The position numbers and the translations under genes were made by a program. A stretch of 64,000 bases of DNA from positions 1 through 64,000 of the forward strand of contig CAWFIT010000001.1 of the NCBI GenBank assembly GCA_963815965.1, in the 5' to 3' direction. The DNA comes from DASVFB01 sp963815965. GTDB lineage: Bacteria > Actinomycetota > Thermoleophilia > Gaiellales > Gaiellaceae. The notes below the pieces were generated by a model, which was not told where the DNA came from, did no database searches, and saw only the letters and a program-made list of their open reading frames with translations. Positions 9,020-17,007 of the stretch are shown here, piece by piece (the first letter of the stretch is position 1; every line of letters starts with the position of its first letter).

Positions 9020-10317
9020 GTCCACGATCCAGCAGTTCCAAGGCGGGCGGAGGCGACAGCTTCCGCCCGCCCTGCACCTCACGCGGTCCCGCGTTGAGCT
9101 GCTTCTCTTCTCGGGCGCGATAGCAGTCCTTGCGCTGCACGCCGCCGTCGACTCCTTCATCGCTCCCGAGCCCGGGACCGGCCCGGGCGACCACCTTCTG
9201 CGAGGCGGGGTGACGCTCGCGATTCTCAGCGGGTCCGCCTATCTCTACCCACGTCTTCCCGCCGGGGGGCGGGCGGCGATCGCGGCGGTGCTCGGGGCGC
9301 TCGCGCTCGAGGGCGCCGTGCTCGCGGTCTCCGATGCCCGCGCGGTCGGTGCCCGCGGCGAAGACTGGACCGGCTTCCTGCTCTTCCCGGTCGGGCTTGT
9401 CCTTATTGTTCTCGCGGCCGTCCGGCTCTGGCGCTCGCGTAAGCCGGGGCGGCTCCGCTGGCTGCGCCGGGGCGCGCTTGGGTTCGTCACGGTTGTCTTG
9501 GCTTACTGGTTCGTCGTTCCGGTCGCGATGGCGATTCTCTCCACGCACCGCCCCCGCGCTGCTGTCGAGCAGGTCAGCCTGGGCCGACCCTCCGAGCAGG
9601 TGACGCTGCGGACGAGCGACGGCCTCCAGCTCGCCGGCTGGTATGTCCGCTCGCGCAACGGCGCGGCCGTGATCTCGTACCCGACGCGTGAGGGGAAGGT
9701 TCCGCAGGCGCGGATGCTCGCCCGCCACGGCTACGGCGTGCTACTGCTGGACGCGCGCGGCTATGACGGCAGCCAGGGCGACCCGAACCTGTTCGGCTGG
9801 GACGACGCCAAAGACATCGACGCCGCCGTCGCCTGGCTGCGGCGGCAGCCCGACGTCCACGACGGCCGGATCGGCGGGATCGGCTTCTCCGTCGGCGGCG
9901 AGATGATGCTCCAAGCCGCCGCCGCGAACACCGGACTTGCGCGCGGTCGTGTCGGATGGCGCCGGCTTTCGCTCAGTCCGCGAGGAGCTGCTGTACGGGC
10001 CGCGAGGCTGGTTCACGTCACTGCCCGAGCAGGCGGTGCAGAGCGCGGCGCTCACGGTGATGAGCGGGACTGCGCCGCCGCCTTCGCTCAAACACCTCGT
10101 GCCGCGCATCGCGCCGCGGCACGTCTTCTTCATCTACGCCGGCCACGGCGCAGGTGGCGAGGAATACAACTCCGACTACTACGCGGCCGCCGCAGCGCCG
10201 AAAGCGATCTGGAAGATCCCGGAGGCGAACCACACCGGCGGCTACGAGGCACGACCACGCGAGTACGAGCAACGCGTCGTCGGCTTCTTCGACCACGCCC
10301 TCCTCGGAAAGGAGTGA
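9012..10317 (+). pseudogene. membrane-anchored alpha/beta hydrolase, one-base frameshift
   Basis: Four or five N-terminal hydrophobic segments (to about residue 180) precede a hydrolase domain with the nucleophile elbow GIGFSVGGEM, the acid loop, and a C-terminal histidine in PEANHTGGYEA. The frame breaks just after the elbow. Deleting one T at 9937/9938 gives LRAVVSDGAGFRSVREE and a continuous protein of about 434 residues ending at 10317. Its start ATG overlaps the permease stop by 8 bp, so it belongs to the exporter operon and may process its substrate. As written, the catalytic His is out of frame. Confidence 0.8.
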
Positions 10318-10322
10318 ATCCC

Positions 10323-10409
10323 ATGCAAGCGGCTTATCCGCATTCCGTCGCGCCCTTCCCGGCGCGGCTCGAAGGGACACCTGGAGCAGCCCTCCCGTGC
10401 TCTCTGTGA
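10323..10409 (+). pseudogene. DUF4389 protein, N-terminal remnant
   Basis: An ATG with AAAGGAG seven bases upstream opens a frame beginning MQAAYPHSVAPFPARLEGT, the characteristic first residues of actinobacterial DUF4389 membrane proteins. It then shifts out of register and stops after 28 codons. None of the expected membrane helices (LWLVKWLLAIPHY type) follow, so the rest of the gene is deleted. Confidence 0.55.
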
Positions 10410-10421
10410 AAGGAGGCCGAG

Positions 10422-10800
10422 ACGATCGCCACACCACCTTCTGCAGTCGCTCCCGGCGTTCAGGGTCACACCGCGCTGAGCATCGACATCGCCGTCGTGC
10501 GGTCACTCGGCCTGCTCCTGCGCGGTCGCGTCCGGTTTCCGCGCGACGAGATTGGCCGCAAGCTAACGATGGAGGACGGCGCCGAGTTCACGGTCTTCCG
10601 CCACGCACTCGTCAAAGGTGACCGCGAGCCGGCGGCAGCGTTCGTCGTCCGCTTCACGCCCGCGCACATGAGCGTCCGCCAGAACATCCGGTTCTCGCTC
10701 CTGCCGGTGCTACCCCTTCTCGGACAGCACGGCTTCCGCGAGAAAGTACTGGTGCGTCAACAACCCCGGCTGCGTCTCGCACCGGATCATCGACCAGACC
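10422..10800 (+). pseudogene. degenerate conserved hypothetical gene
   Basis: A perfect Shine-Dalgarno (AAAGGAGG) stands six bases before an ACG codon at 10422, probably a mutated ATG, in frame with a plausible protein: TALSIDIAVVRSLGLLLRG, then FTVFRHALVKGD and FVVRFTPAHMSVRQNIRFS. The frame breaks after GFREK; removing one A near 10745 gives KYWCVNN, which fits the continuation of a family of small actinobacterial proteins. Downstream similarity fades. GTG at 10497 could still open a shortened frame. The function of the family is unknown to me. Confidence 0.45.
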
Positions 10801-10865
10801 AACCCGCGGTACTTCGCACCTGCGTCGTCACGCACACGCGAATCCGGGCCGAGGACGCGGAGACA

Positions 10866-11111
10866 GATGGGCGCCCGAGTTGGGCTGCGAACGTTCGTGC
10901 GGTAGGCGAGCTGACGCTGAGTCGCGGAAGCCACATGACCGCCTACACCGCAGTGGAGGCCAGCACCGCGGCGGCGGTGCCTGTGCTTCGGAAGTACATG
11001 CAGCAGATTCGCGTGACGCGGCCCTACTTCAATGCCTCTCCCGACTCCGACGATGCCGCCATCGCAGCCGAACTCCCGCGGCATCCGGTCTTCCAGTTGA
11101 CGCCACGCTGA
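10866..11111 (+). pseudogene. deazaflavin-dependent nitroreductase family, C-terminal remnant
   Basis: The frame reads GRPSWAANVRAVGELTLSRG and ends VRVTRPYF-like (IRVTRPYFNASPDSDD) and ELPRHPVFQLTP. This matches the C-terminal third of DUF385/F420 nitroreductase proteins, where W-x-x-N-V/L-R-A-x-G-E and the HPVFxL tail are typical. The N-terminal two thirds are absent, and the fragment merges in frame with the preceding broken gene by chance. It is related in family, not in sequence context, to the intact gene at 2244-2777. Confidence 0.5.
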
Positions 11112-11137
11112 GCCAAGGCGTCTGTCGCGGCTCGACG

Positions 11138-11758
11138 ATGCACATCGGCGATCACGGGACCCGGTCGCGGGCACTACTCGAGCAGATGTCCGCAATCGAT
11201 CTGTACTGGCTTCCTCTCGGCGCGGGCGGCCACTCCGTCCGTTACAACGGGCGTGTCTTCGAGTGGTTCGCGGCGCGACTCGAGCATCGGGATCGCCGCG
11301 ACCTCTACCACTCGGCGCTCCAGGTACACGTACCCGAGGCGCGATTCGTCATCGAGCAAGCGCCCGCCTGGGGCGAAGGCTCGCGCCGCGGCGTAGTCGC
11401 CGAAGGCGCCGTCGGGATACGGCTGCTCGGGCGGTTCCGCCTGTTCCGTTACGAGGTCCGCAGCTGGCGCGACGGGATCATCCCCGACATCGCGGAGGCA
11501 GTCGAGAGTCCCCAGCGCCTCAGCGACGACGCCGAGCGAGCGCAACGCCTGCTCGAACTCGTGCGCGAGGTGCCAACGCCTGTGTGGGGCCGTGACGAGC
11601 TGCAGACCGGAGAGATGTGGAACTCGAACTCGCTTATCTCCTGGCTGATCACGCGCAGCGGCCTCGACGTCGACGCCGCACGTCTCCCGCAGCGCGGGCG
11701 GGCGCCCGGCTGGCACGCCGGCATAGTTCACGCGAAGCGGAAAATGAGCGGCGGCTGA
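11138..11758 (+). CDS. conserved hypothetical protein
   Basis: A 206-residue cytoplasmic protein with no signal peptide. Recognisable blocks are DLYWLPLGAGG (about 18-28), DLYHSALQVHVPEARFVIEQ (about 52-71), RLFRYEVRSWRDGIIPDI (about 103-120) and PVWGRDELQTGEMWNSNSLISWL (about 151-173). I recall similar unannotated actinobacterial proteins. The order of a conserved His (YHSAL) and a later WNSNS block resembles the layout of permuted papain-like hydrolases, but the expected Cys is Ser here, so this is only a suggestion. ATG 11138 or ATG 11186 may be the start; neither has a strong ribosome site. Confidence 0.7.
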   Translation: MHIGDHGTRSRALLEQMSAIDLYWLPLGAGGHSVRYNGRVFEWFAARLEHRDRRDLYHSALQVHVPEARFVIEQAPAWGEGSRRGVVAEGAVGIRLLGRFRLFRYEVRSWRDGIIPDIAEAVESPQRLSDDAERAQRLLELVREVPTPVWGRDELQTGEMWNSNSLISWLITRSGLDVDAARLPQRGRAPGWHAGIVHAKRKMSGG

Positions 11759-11894
11759 TCGCGGGGGGCCAGTCGCCGGCCCGGCGATCGTGGTCTTGAC
11801 TACGGCGGCTTTCTACGGATCACGGTACGGCGAAGCCCCGATTGATTCTCGTGCGCCAGCTGGGAGTGTTGAGGGTTCCCCGAAGGAGGGCGGA

Positions 11895-12338
11895 ATGCAC
11901 GCAGCCAGTGCCGCCCAGCAAACAGCGCCGGCTCACGATGGCCACGGTTTCCTCCGCCACGTCCTCGAGATGGGGCTCGCGATGATGGCCGGGATGATGG
12001 TCAGCGCCGCGATCTTCCTCAGCGCGGTCGGCATGACGGCGGCTGAGACGATGCGCGAGCACGCGGTGCTGTTCGTAATCCTGCAGGCGCTCGGGATGAC
12101 GGTGGCGATGGTCGCGTGGATGCGCCACCGACGGCACACCTGGAGAAGCTCCTCGGAGATGGCAGCAGCGATGGTCGCTCCCGCGGTTCCGCTCATCTGC
12201 CTGCGCCTCCTCGACGTCATCAGCGGACCGATCTGCGGCCTCTACTGCCTTGCCACGATCGTGGCGATGGTCGCCCTGATGCTCTACCGGCGCAGCGACT
12301 ACGGGGCGACGGCCCCGACTGCCGTCCCCGCCTCCTGA
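11895..12338 (+). CDS. small polytopic membrane protein, unknown function
   Basis: ATG 11895 is preceded by AAGGAGGG. The 147-residue protein starts with a His/Ala-rich head (QQTAPAHDGHGFLRHVLEMG) and has four hydrophobic segments: about 24-45 (methionine-rich, GLAMMAGMMVSAAIFLSAVG), 55-72, 87-105 and 110-130 (GPICGLYCLATIVAMVALMLY). The Met-, His- and Cys-containing membrane core might suggest metal handling, but this is speculative. It stands alone between remnants. Confidence 0.65.
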   Translation: MHAASAAQQTAPAHDGHGFLRHVLEMGLAMMAGMMVSAAIFLSAVGMTAAETMREHAVLFVILQALGMTVAMVAWMRHRRHTWRSSSEMAAAMVAPAVPLICLRLLDVISGPICGLYCLATIVAMVALMLYRRSDYGATAPTAVPAS

Positions 12339-12364
12339 CGCGGACGAGCGGAGACGCACCGGCG

Positions 12365-12627
12365 ATGACCTGGGCGTACGTCTATTTCATGAAGGACGAC
12401 GCGGCGCGCGTGCGCGAGGTGACGCCGCGCCACGCCCGGTACTGGAGCGAACCGGTTCGGCCGAGCGCGGAGGTCCTTTCAGCGACCGCTCCGGCGGGCT
12501 GATCATCATCGACGCTGCGGACGAGGGTGCAGCCGGGCAGATGGCCGCCGGCGACCCGTTCGAGTGCGCCACGCTGCAGGAGCAATGGTGGCTGAAAGCG
12601 TGGGAGCCGACAGACGATCCGCGCTGA
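12365..12627 (+). pseudogene. YCII-related protein, frameshifted
   Basis: The gene starts MTWAYVYFMKDDAARVREV and HARYWSE, the N-terminal strand and helix of the YCII/YciI-like fold. The frame is lost in 12446-12460; in the next frame it continues RGGPFSDRSGGLIIIDAAD, then GDPFECATLQEQWWLKAWEP and a stop at 12627. The total would be about 87 residues, normal for this family of small dimeric alpha-beta barrel proteins. As written, only a 45-residue fragment is made. Confidence 0.7.
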
Positions 12628-12860
12628 TCTCGCCTCCGAGCCGGCTCACGTCGAACCGGACTCTGTTGCGCGGCGAGATCTTGGTCGAGGCACTGGAACG
12701 AATGGCGAACTCGCACCCCTGGCCGGGGCCGCAACGCATGCGTCGTTCGTGGCAGCGAACTCGAGGAAAGGCGAGAGTCCGGTCTTGCCGTCTGGAGCCA
12801 CGTGGGCGATCGCGGCAAAGTCGGTCGCCGCTGCGCCCTTGGCGCGCCGGGCGTCGTGCG

Positions 12861-13829
12861 TCAGACAGTGATCACGATCTTGCCGCGTGCGCGGCCGTCT
12901 CGGAGGTAGCGGATCGCCTCGGGAACCTCGTCGAGCGGGAACGTCCTGTCGACGACGGGCCTGATCGTCCCGGTCTCAAGCAGCTTCCGAAGCTCCTCTA
13001 GGTCCTGCCCGCGCTCCTTCGAGATGCAGGTACCCAGCTTCTGACGGACGAACGGCGAGAGCGCCGCAGCCCGGAGCTGACGGCGGACGCCGAGCCAGTT
13101 GCCTGCATCCTCACCGCCGACGATCACGAGCGTCCCCCGCGGCGTAAGCACCCGCCGGAGCTGAGAGAGCGAGCGGTTGCCGGCAATGTCGAGGATGACG
13201 TCGTAGCGGTTACGACCGTCGGCGAAATCCCCTTGGGTGTAGTCGATCGCGTGGTCGGCACCGATCGAGCGCACCAGCTCGATCTTGGCAGTACTGCAGA
13301 CGCCGGTGACCTCTGCCCCGTACGCCTTCGCGAGCTGCACGGCGAACGTGCCGACGCCTCCGCCCGCACCGATAATCAGCACCCGCCGCCCAGCGCGGAC
13401 GCTTCCATGCTCGCGGACCGCCTGCAGTGCGGCGTACCCGGAGATCGGGACTGCCGCGGCCTGCTCGAAGCTGACGTTTTCCGGCTTCGACGCGAGGCGA
13501 TCCGCGCGAGCGACCGCGTACTCGGCGAAGGACCCGCGGCAGGTACCGAACACCTCGTCCCCCGGCCGAAACACGCTCATCTGCGCCCCGACCGCCTCGA
13601 CGCGTCCCGCCACGTCGTATCCAAGGAGCGGGTTCTTCGGGGCGCGGAGTCCAAAACCCGCCAGGCGCATCACGTACGGCGTCCCGGTCATCAGGTGCCA
13701 GACGCCCTGGTCGACGCCCGCCGCATGCACGCGCACCAATACCTCACTCTCGCCCGCGACCAGCGGGTCGATCTCCGCGAGTCGCAGAACCTCGACGGAG
13801 CCGTAGGCGTCCCGAACGATCGCCTTCAT
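12861..13829 (-). CDS. zinc-independent MDR-family NAD(P)-dependent alcohol dehydrogenase/quinone oxidoreductase
   Basis: The 322-residue protein has the GroES-like N-terminal domain (residues 1-115, with GYDVAGRVEAVG and PGDEVFG) and a Rossmann domain with the nucleotide motif VLIIGAGGGVGTFAVQLAKA (about 148-168). No cluster of zinc-binding cysteines is seen, so it belongs with the quinone oxidoreductase-like MDR enzymes, which reduce quinones or enones with NADPH. It resembles the gene at 39526-40524 in length and motifs. It is monocistronic; the flanking regions are scarred. Confidence 0.9.
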   Translation of the reverse strand: MKAIVRDAYGSVEVLRLAEIDPLVAGESEVLVRVHAAGVDQGVWHLMTGTPYVMRLAGFGLRAPKNPLLGYDVAGRVEAVGAQMSVFRPGDEVFGTCRGSFAEYAVARADRLASKPENVSFEQAAAVPISGYAALQAVREHGSVRAGRRVLIIGAGGGVGTFAVQLAKAYGAEVTGVCSTAKIELVRSIGADHAIDYTQGDFADGRNRYDVILDIAGNRSLSQLRRVLTPRGTLVIVGGEDAGNWLGVRRQLRAAALSPFVRQKLGTCISKERGQDLEELRKLLETGTIRPVVDRTFPLDEVPEAIRYLRDGRARGKIVITV

Positions 13830-14043
13830 CGTGTGCCCATCCGCGCCAACCTCGTGCTCGAAGGACCGTTTGCGTCTCGATCATCACGCTTGCCGGAAGC
13901 CTCCGCCACCTCGACGGCGACAACAACGACCGCTCGGCGATCAGATGTCCCATTACAACTCTGCCGCGTTCAGCGAGTTCGGCAACTGAAGGGTCGACCG
14001 CGTGCGTGCGTTGTCGGTTGTGTGATCAGACAACAGACCGCGG

Positions 14044-14084
14044 GGTACGAGACGGGTACACCAGACCGAGCACGCGCGGACACG
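14044..14084 (+). repeat. 41-bp direct repeat, copy 1
   Basis: Matches 15884-15924 at 39 of 41 positions (mismatches at positions 21 and 37). A shorter match CAGACAAC precedes both copies. The two copies lie 1840 bp apart and enclose an alpha/beta hydrolase gene. Confidence 0.85.
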
Positions 14085-14103
14085 CGATGGTAAGGAGGGG
14101 GTC

Positions 14104-14130
14104 GACGGTTCGAGTCCGTCAGAGGGCTTC
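14104..14130 (+). repeat. tRNA T-arm/acceptor-like fragment, copy 1
   Basis: GACGG-TTCGAGT-CCGTC forms a perfect five-pair T stem with a standard seven-base loop, followed by AGAGGGCTTC. The 27 bases match 26340-26366 at 24 positions. No D-arm or anticodon arm lies upstream, so it is a 3' fragment, as left by integrases that use tRNA genes as attachment sites. Confidence 0.5.
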
Positions 14131-14457
14131 AGCTTTCTCCCTGCTTAGTCATCGCTTTCGTTTTCAGAACTGACCGCGGCTGGCTCTTTCGAGGTCCACC
14201 GAGCGTCCACGAGTCAGAAGCCGCCGCGTTCATAGGACGCATCCCGCAATAACCGACCGTCAGCATGACGAATCCATCGACTGCAGGTCACGTCCGGGTG
14301 AGCGCGCGGCGTGCGGCTATGGCGAGCTTCAAGCACCGGCGCGACCTCAACGAGCAAGCGGATGCGCGCAAGCGACTCGACTGGAATGAGATCGAAGACG
14401 TGCACCGCCCGGGCGTCTCTCATCGACGCGCCGGTCACCGTGCCACACCTTCTCCTT

Positions 14458-15255
14458 TCATGCGGTGACCTCCCGCAAGAATGGGCGGACAGCCTCCGCA
14501 AGCTCGTACGGGTGGTCGTGATACGCCGCGTGCGTGCCCGGCGTGGTGGCGACCTCCACGCCCAAGCGCTTGCCGAGCCGGCCCGTGATCTCGGGGGAGA
14601 ATGGGAGGCCGTCCTCGCTCACGAGCAGGCTCACTGGTGCTGAGAGCGCGGCCAACGTTTCCTCGTCGGGCAGGTACAGCTCGTAGCTCCCGAGCTCGAC
14701 CTCGAACAACGTGCTGGCGGTGGCGCGCAGCCGCTCGCGAAGCGCGGGCGTCAGCCGGTTCCAGCCGTCGTCTCCCGCCACGTAGCACCAGAAGCGCTCA
14801 ACCGCGGCAGGCGGCCCGCCTCTCTCCATTGCCTCCTGGACAAGCGCCCGCAGCGGGGCTCGCACCGCAGCGAAATCGACCAGCGCGTACAGCCCCGGCT
14901 CGTGCAGGATCGCGCCGCGCACCCATGCCGGGTGACGGACCAGCAGACACAGCGCGAAGGTCCCGCCGCTGCTCGTCCCGAACACAGCTGCGGGACCCGT
15001 TTCGAGCGCCTCAAGTAGCGCTGCCGCGTCGTCGGCCTGCTCCTCCGGCGACGTCGTCTGCCAGCCCGCCGGAACGGGACTGCGACCGTTCCCGCGCCGG
15101 TCATAGCTGACCACCGTGAACTCGTCGGCGAGTAGGTCGGCGAATGCGTCGAAGTGGCCGCCGTCGCCTGTTGCTCCCATCATCAGCAGGACCGGTGGCC
15201 CCATGCCCCGGACCTCGAAATAGAACTCGGCCCCGTTGACAGTCACTGTCGACAT
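14458..15255 (-). CDS. alpha/beta hydrolase
   Basis: ATG 15255 is preceded by AGGAG seven bases away; an upstream in-frame start at 15333 would add a poor-quality extension. The 265-residue protein has the oxyanion region (LLMMGATGDGGHFD), a YDRRGNGRS turn, the nucleophile elbow FGTSSGGTFAL (Ser about 97), and the final His in PGTHAAYHDHP (about 245-250), so the triad looks complete. It belongs to the general alpha/beta fold family of esterases, epoxide hydrolases and haloalkane dehalogenases; the substrate is not predictable. It lies alone inside the 41-bp direct repeats. Confidence 0.88.
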   Translation of the reverse strand: MSTVTVNGAEFYFEVRGMGPPVLLMMGATGDGGHFDAFADLLADEFTVVSYDRRGNGRSPVPAGWQTTSPEEQADDAAALLEALETGPAAVFGTSSGGTFALCLLVRHPAWVRGAILHEPGLYALVDFAAVRAPLRALVQEAMERGGPPAAVERFWCYVAGDDGWNRLTPALRERLRATASTLFEVELGSYELYLPDEETLAALSAPVSLLVSEDGLPFSPEITGRLGKRLGVEVATTPGTHAAYHDHPYELAEAVRPFLREVTA

Positions 15256-15883
15256 CTGCGCACTCCTGGTCGCCTGCCAGCGAATCTTCTCTCCCGCTCC
15301 ATACCAGCGCAAATTCCGAGGACGGTCGTTCATGGCGGCGGCTCCGTCGTGTCCGCAACGCCCGGCAAACGTGCCGCCCAGCGGCGATCCCGGATTCGCA
15401 ACGGAGCTTCCCCTCGAGCGGAAGGCACACCATCCACATCTCTGTCTTCTCCGCCAACGCCGACACCATCACCACGGTCCTGCACGCAGAAGCTCCGCCC
15501 GGAACCGACAGGCCGATCCTGCAGCTCGCATGACGCCTCCTGAACCCGGTCGCTGTTCCGGAGACCGACGCAGCAGACGGGCGGGCAGCAATCGGGCAGC
15601 AAACGTCCCGACCCACTCCGCTCAACGATGCGGCCTCGACGCGGCCCTCATCCGAGAAACCGCACGAATACAGCGATCCGTAGCCCATGGTCGTTCACGT
15701 CGCGATCCTCGAAGTGGCCCGTCACGCCGGAGGTCGCGGGTTCGGGCTTGGTTCGGCGTGCGGGCACGTCGCCGACCGCGACCTCGCCGCGGCGACACAA
15801 CGCTGGCAAGTCGGCAACGACCGAGAGTTCGGTCGGCCCGTCTGAGATTACGTAATCCGTTTTGAGAACAGACAACAACGCGC
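15256..15883. other. intergenic region, no gene seen
   Basis: No frame looks coding and no similarity to a known family is evident. At 15731-15744 the sequence AGGTCGCGGGTTCG resembles the 5' half of a tRNA T-arm, without a matching 3' half. Confidence 0.4.
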
Positions 15884-15924
15884 GGTACGAGACGGGTACA
15901 CCAAACCGAGCACGCGCGGGCACG
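15884..15924 (+). repeat. 41-bp direct repeat, copy 2
   Basis: Second copy of the repeat at 14044-14084, same orientation, 39 of 41 bases identical. It ends 18 bp before the solute-binding-protein remnant. Confidence 0.85.
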
Positions 15925-15941
15925 GCTCGGGCACGCGTGGC

Positions 15942-16445
15942 ATGAAGGTCACCTTGTGGTCGTGGTCCGATCTGGGGGGCCGCCTCGGTACTTACGCCGC
16001 GAAGCTGCTCCGGTCGCTGGGCTACCGCGTGTCGGTGAAGTCCCGACCTGACCCGCCGTACTTCGGGCTCATCGGTAACTCGCGCACCAAGGCGCAGGTC
16101 GGCACGGGCGAATGGATCTCCGACTACCCGGCCGCCTCCGGCTTCTTCAACGCCGTCCTCACCTGCGGGTCGTTCCGCCCGAACACGTCGAGCAACACGA
16201 ACGCCGCCGAGTTCTGCGACCCGCGCATCGACCGGCAGATCCGCAAAGGACTGACCGAACAGGCCGGTAATCCCGACGCCGCCCGCGGACTATGGGAGCG
16301 CGTCGACCGGCAAACCGTCGACCAGGCGCCCTGGTTGGCGCTCGTCAACCCGAGAGTCGTCGACGTGCTCTCGACGCGCGTGGGCAACTATCAGTTTAGC
16401 CCCGCCGGGGTGGGGATGCTGATCGACCAGCTCTGGGTGCGCTGA
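15942..16445 (+). pseudogene. peptide/nickel-type (family 5) ABC solute-binding protein, C-terminal remnant
   Basis: The 167 residues read as the last third of an SBP_bac_5 protein: GEWISDYPAASGFFNAVLTCGS, a cysteine-containing loop with NAAEFCDPRIDRQI, and the WLALVNPRVVDVLS / VGNYQFSP end. The N-terminal 350 or so residues, the signal peptide and the lipobox are absent, and there is no ribosome site at the first ATG. The remnant begins just after the second 41-bp repeat, so the deletion junction probably lies there. In related genomes such proteins often neighbour cyclase/ATPase genes, as here. Confidence 0.75.
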
Positions 16446-16689
16446 CGGGCGCCGTAACGCGGCGCCGGCTTCGGCCGATCCGTAAGCCCGGACAAGACTG
16501 AGCGATTGCCCGCGGAGAGCACGCGAAACTTCCAAGAAAGAGTCGGACGGTTCCTTCGCGGTTCTCGGACTGGGGGGTTCGTTCAGTTTCGATTGGTAAA
16601 GCCCACCGATCGACTGTCCCATGGACTGACCCTCAGGTTTGGAGGCGCCTCAGAATCCGCTCAGCCATGCGGTTCGCGCAAACGAGACT

Positions 16690-16754
16690 CCTCTTCAAAA
16701 CCAGTGCGGCCGTGCGGCCCACGGCTCGGTCGGTTCGACTCCGGCGCCGCTCCG
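16690..16754 (+). other. 3' half of a selenocysteine tRNA-like sequence (tRNA remnant)
   Basis: CTTCAAA with anticodon TCA at 16695-16697 is followed by ACCAG, a long variable arm (GCCGTG-cggcc-CACGGC, perfect 6-bp stem), a T arm (GTCGG-TTCGACT-CCGGC) and an 8-nt acceptor strand GCCGCTCC with discriminator G. The 5+8 layout and the 39-nt distance from anticodon to T loop (37 in the E. coli selC I remember) fit tRNA-Sec. The 5' half (expected GGAGCGGC, D arm, CTGGT) is missing: the bases before the loop do not pair. It is therefore a remnant, not a working tRNA. Confidence 0.6.
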
Positions 16755-16770
16755 CTGAGCCGAATCCGAT
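16701..16770 (+). repeat. selC-like dispersed repeat, copy 1
   Basis: Aligns without gaps to 38661-38730, 59 of 70 bases identical. The core from CCACGGCT to the CTGAGCCG flank also matches 39121-39169. The match extends past the tRNA-like 3' end into flanking DNA. Confidence 0.75.
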
Positions 16771-17007
16771 GGGGTGAATGGACTTGGGAGCCCGCCGCGC
16801 GGCCCGGGCGGCGGCCCGCGCTCGGGGCGCGCCGACGGTGCCCGAGGGGTCCCGGCGCGCCGCGGGACCGGCGCGCGACCGGCGCGCGGTCCCCACGGCG
16901 GCGGGCATCGACCGGACGCCGCCGGCGCGGCGGACGCGCTGAACGATCGCCGATGACCGGCACTCCGGTCGATTGTCATCGGCCGCGATGCGGCGTAGCC
17001 TCGTCGC

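Larger units (their letters stand above)
13830..14457. other. intergenic region with a direct repeat and a tRNA T-arm-like fragment
   Basis: No convincing gene. It contains the first copy of a 41-bp direct repeat (14044-14084) and, 20 bp further, a perfect T-arm-like hairpin (14104-14120). Together these look like an old integration site. Confidence 0.5.
16446..17007. other. gene-free region holding a selC-like fragment and a repeat
   Basis: No gene seen. It contains the selenocysteine tRNA-like 3' half at 16690-16754 and a GC-rich tail (16775-16945) that resembles the sequence behind the second copy at 38735-38850, with shared blocks GCGCTCGGGG, GAGGGGTCC, CGGGACCGG and GACGCGCTGAACG. The promoter of the cyclase gene should lie near its end. 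Confidence 0.5.

Noticed and set aside
16657..16754. A complete selenocysteine tRNA gene
   Set aside because: The only GGAGGCGC-like 5' strand is 54 bases before the anticodon instead of about 34, mismatches the acceptor at two positions, and the anticodon stem fails to pair. Only the 3' half is supported.
16790..16945. Very GC-rich stretch with CGGCGCGCG blocks as a structured RNA or origin
   Set aside because: Simple-sequence composition explains it; no DnaA-box cluster, no conserved fold and no origin genes are near.
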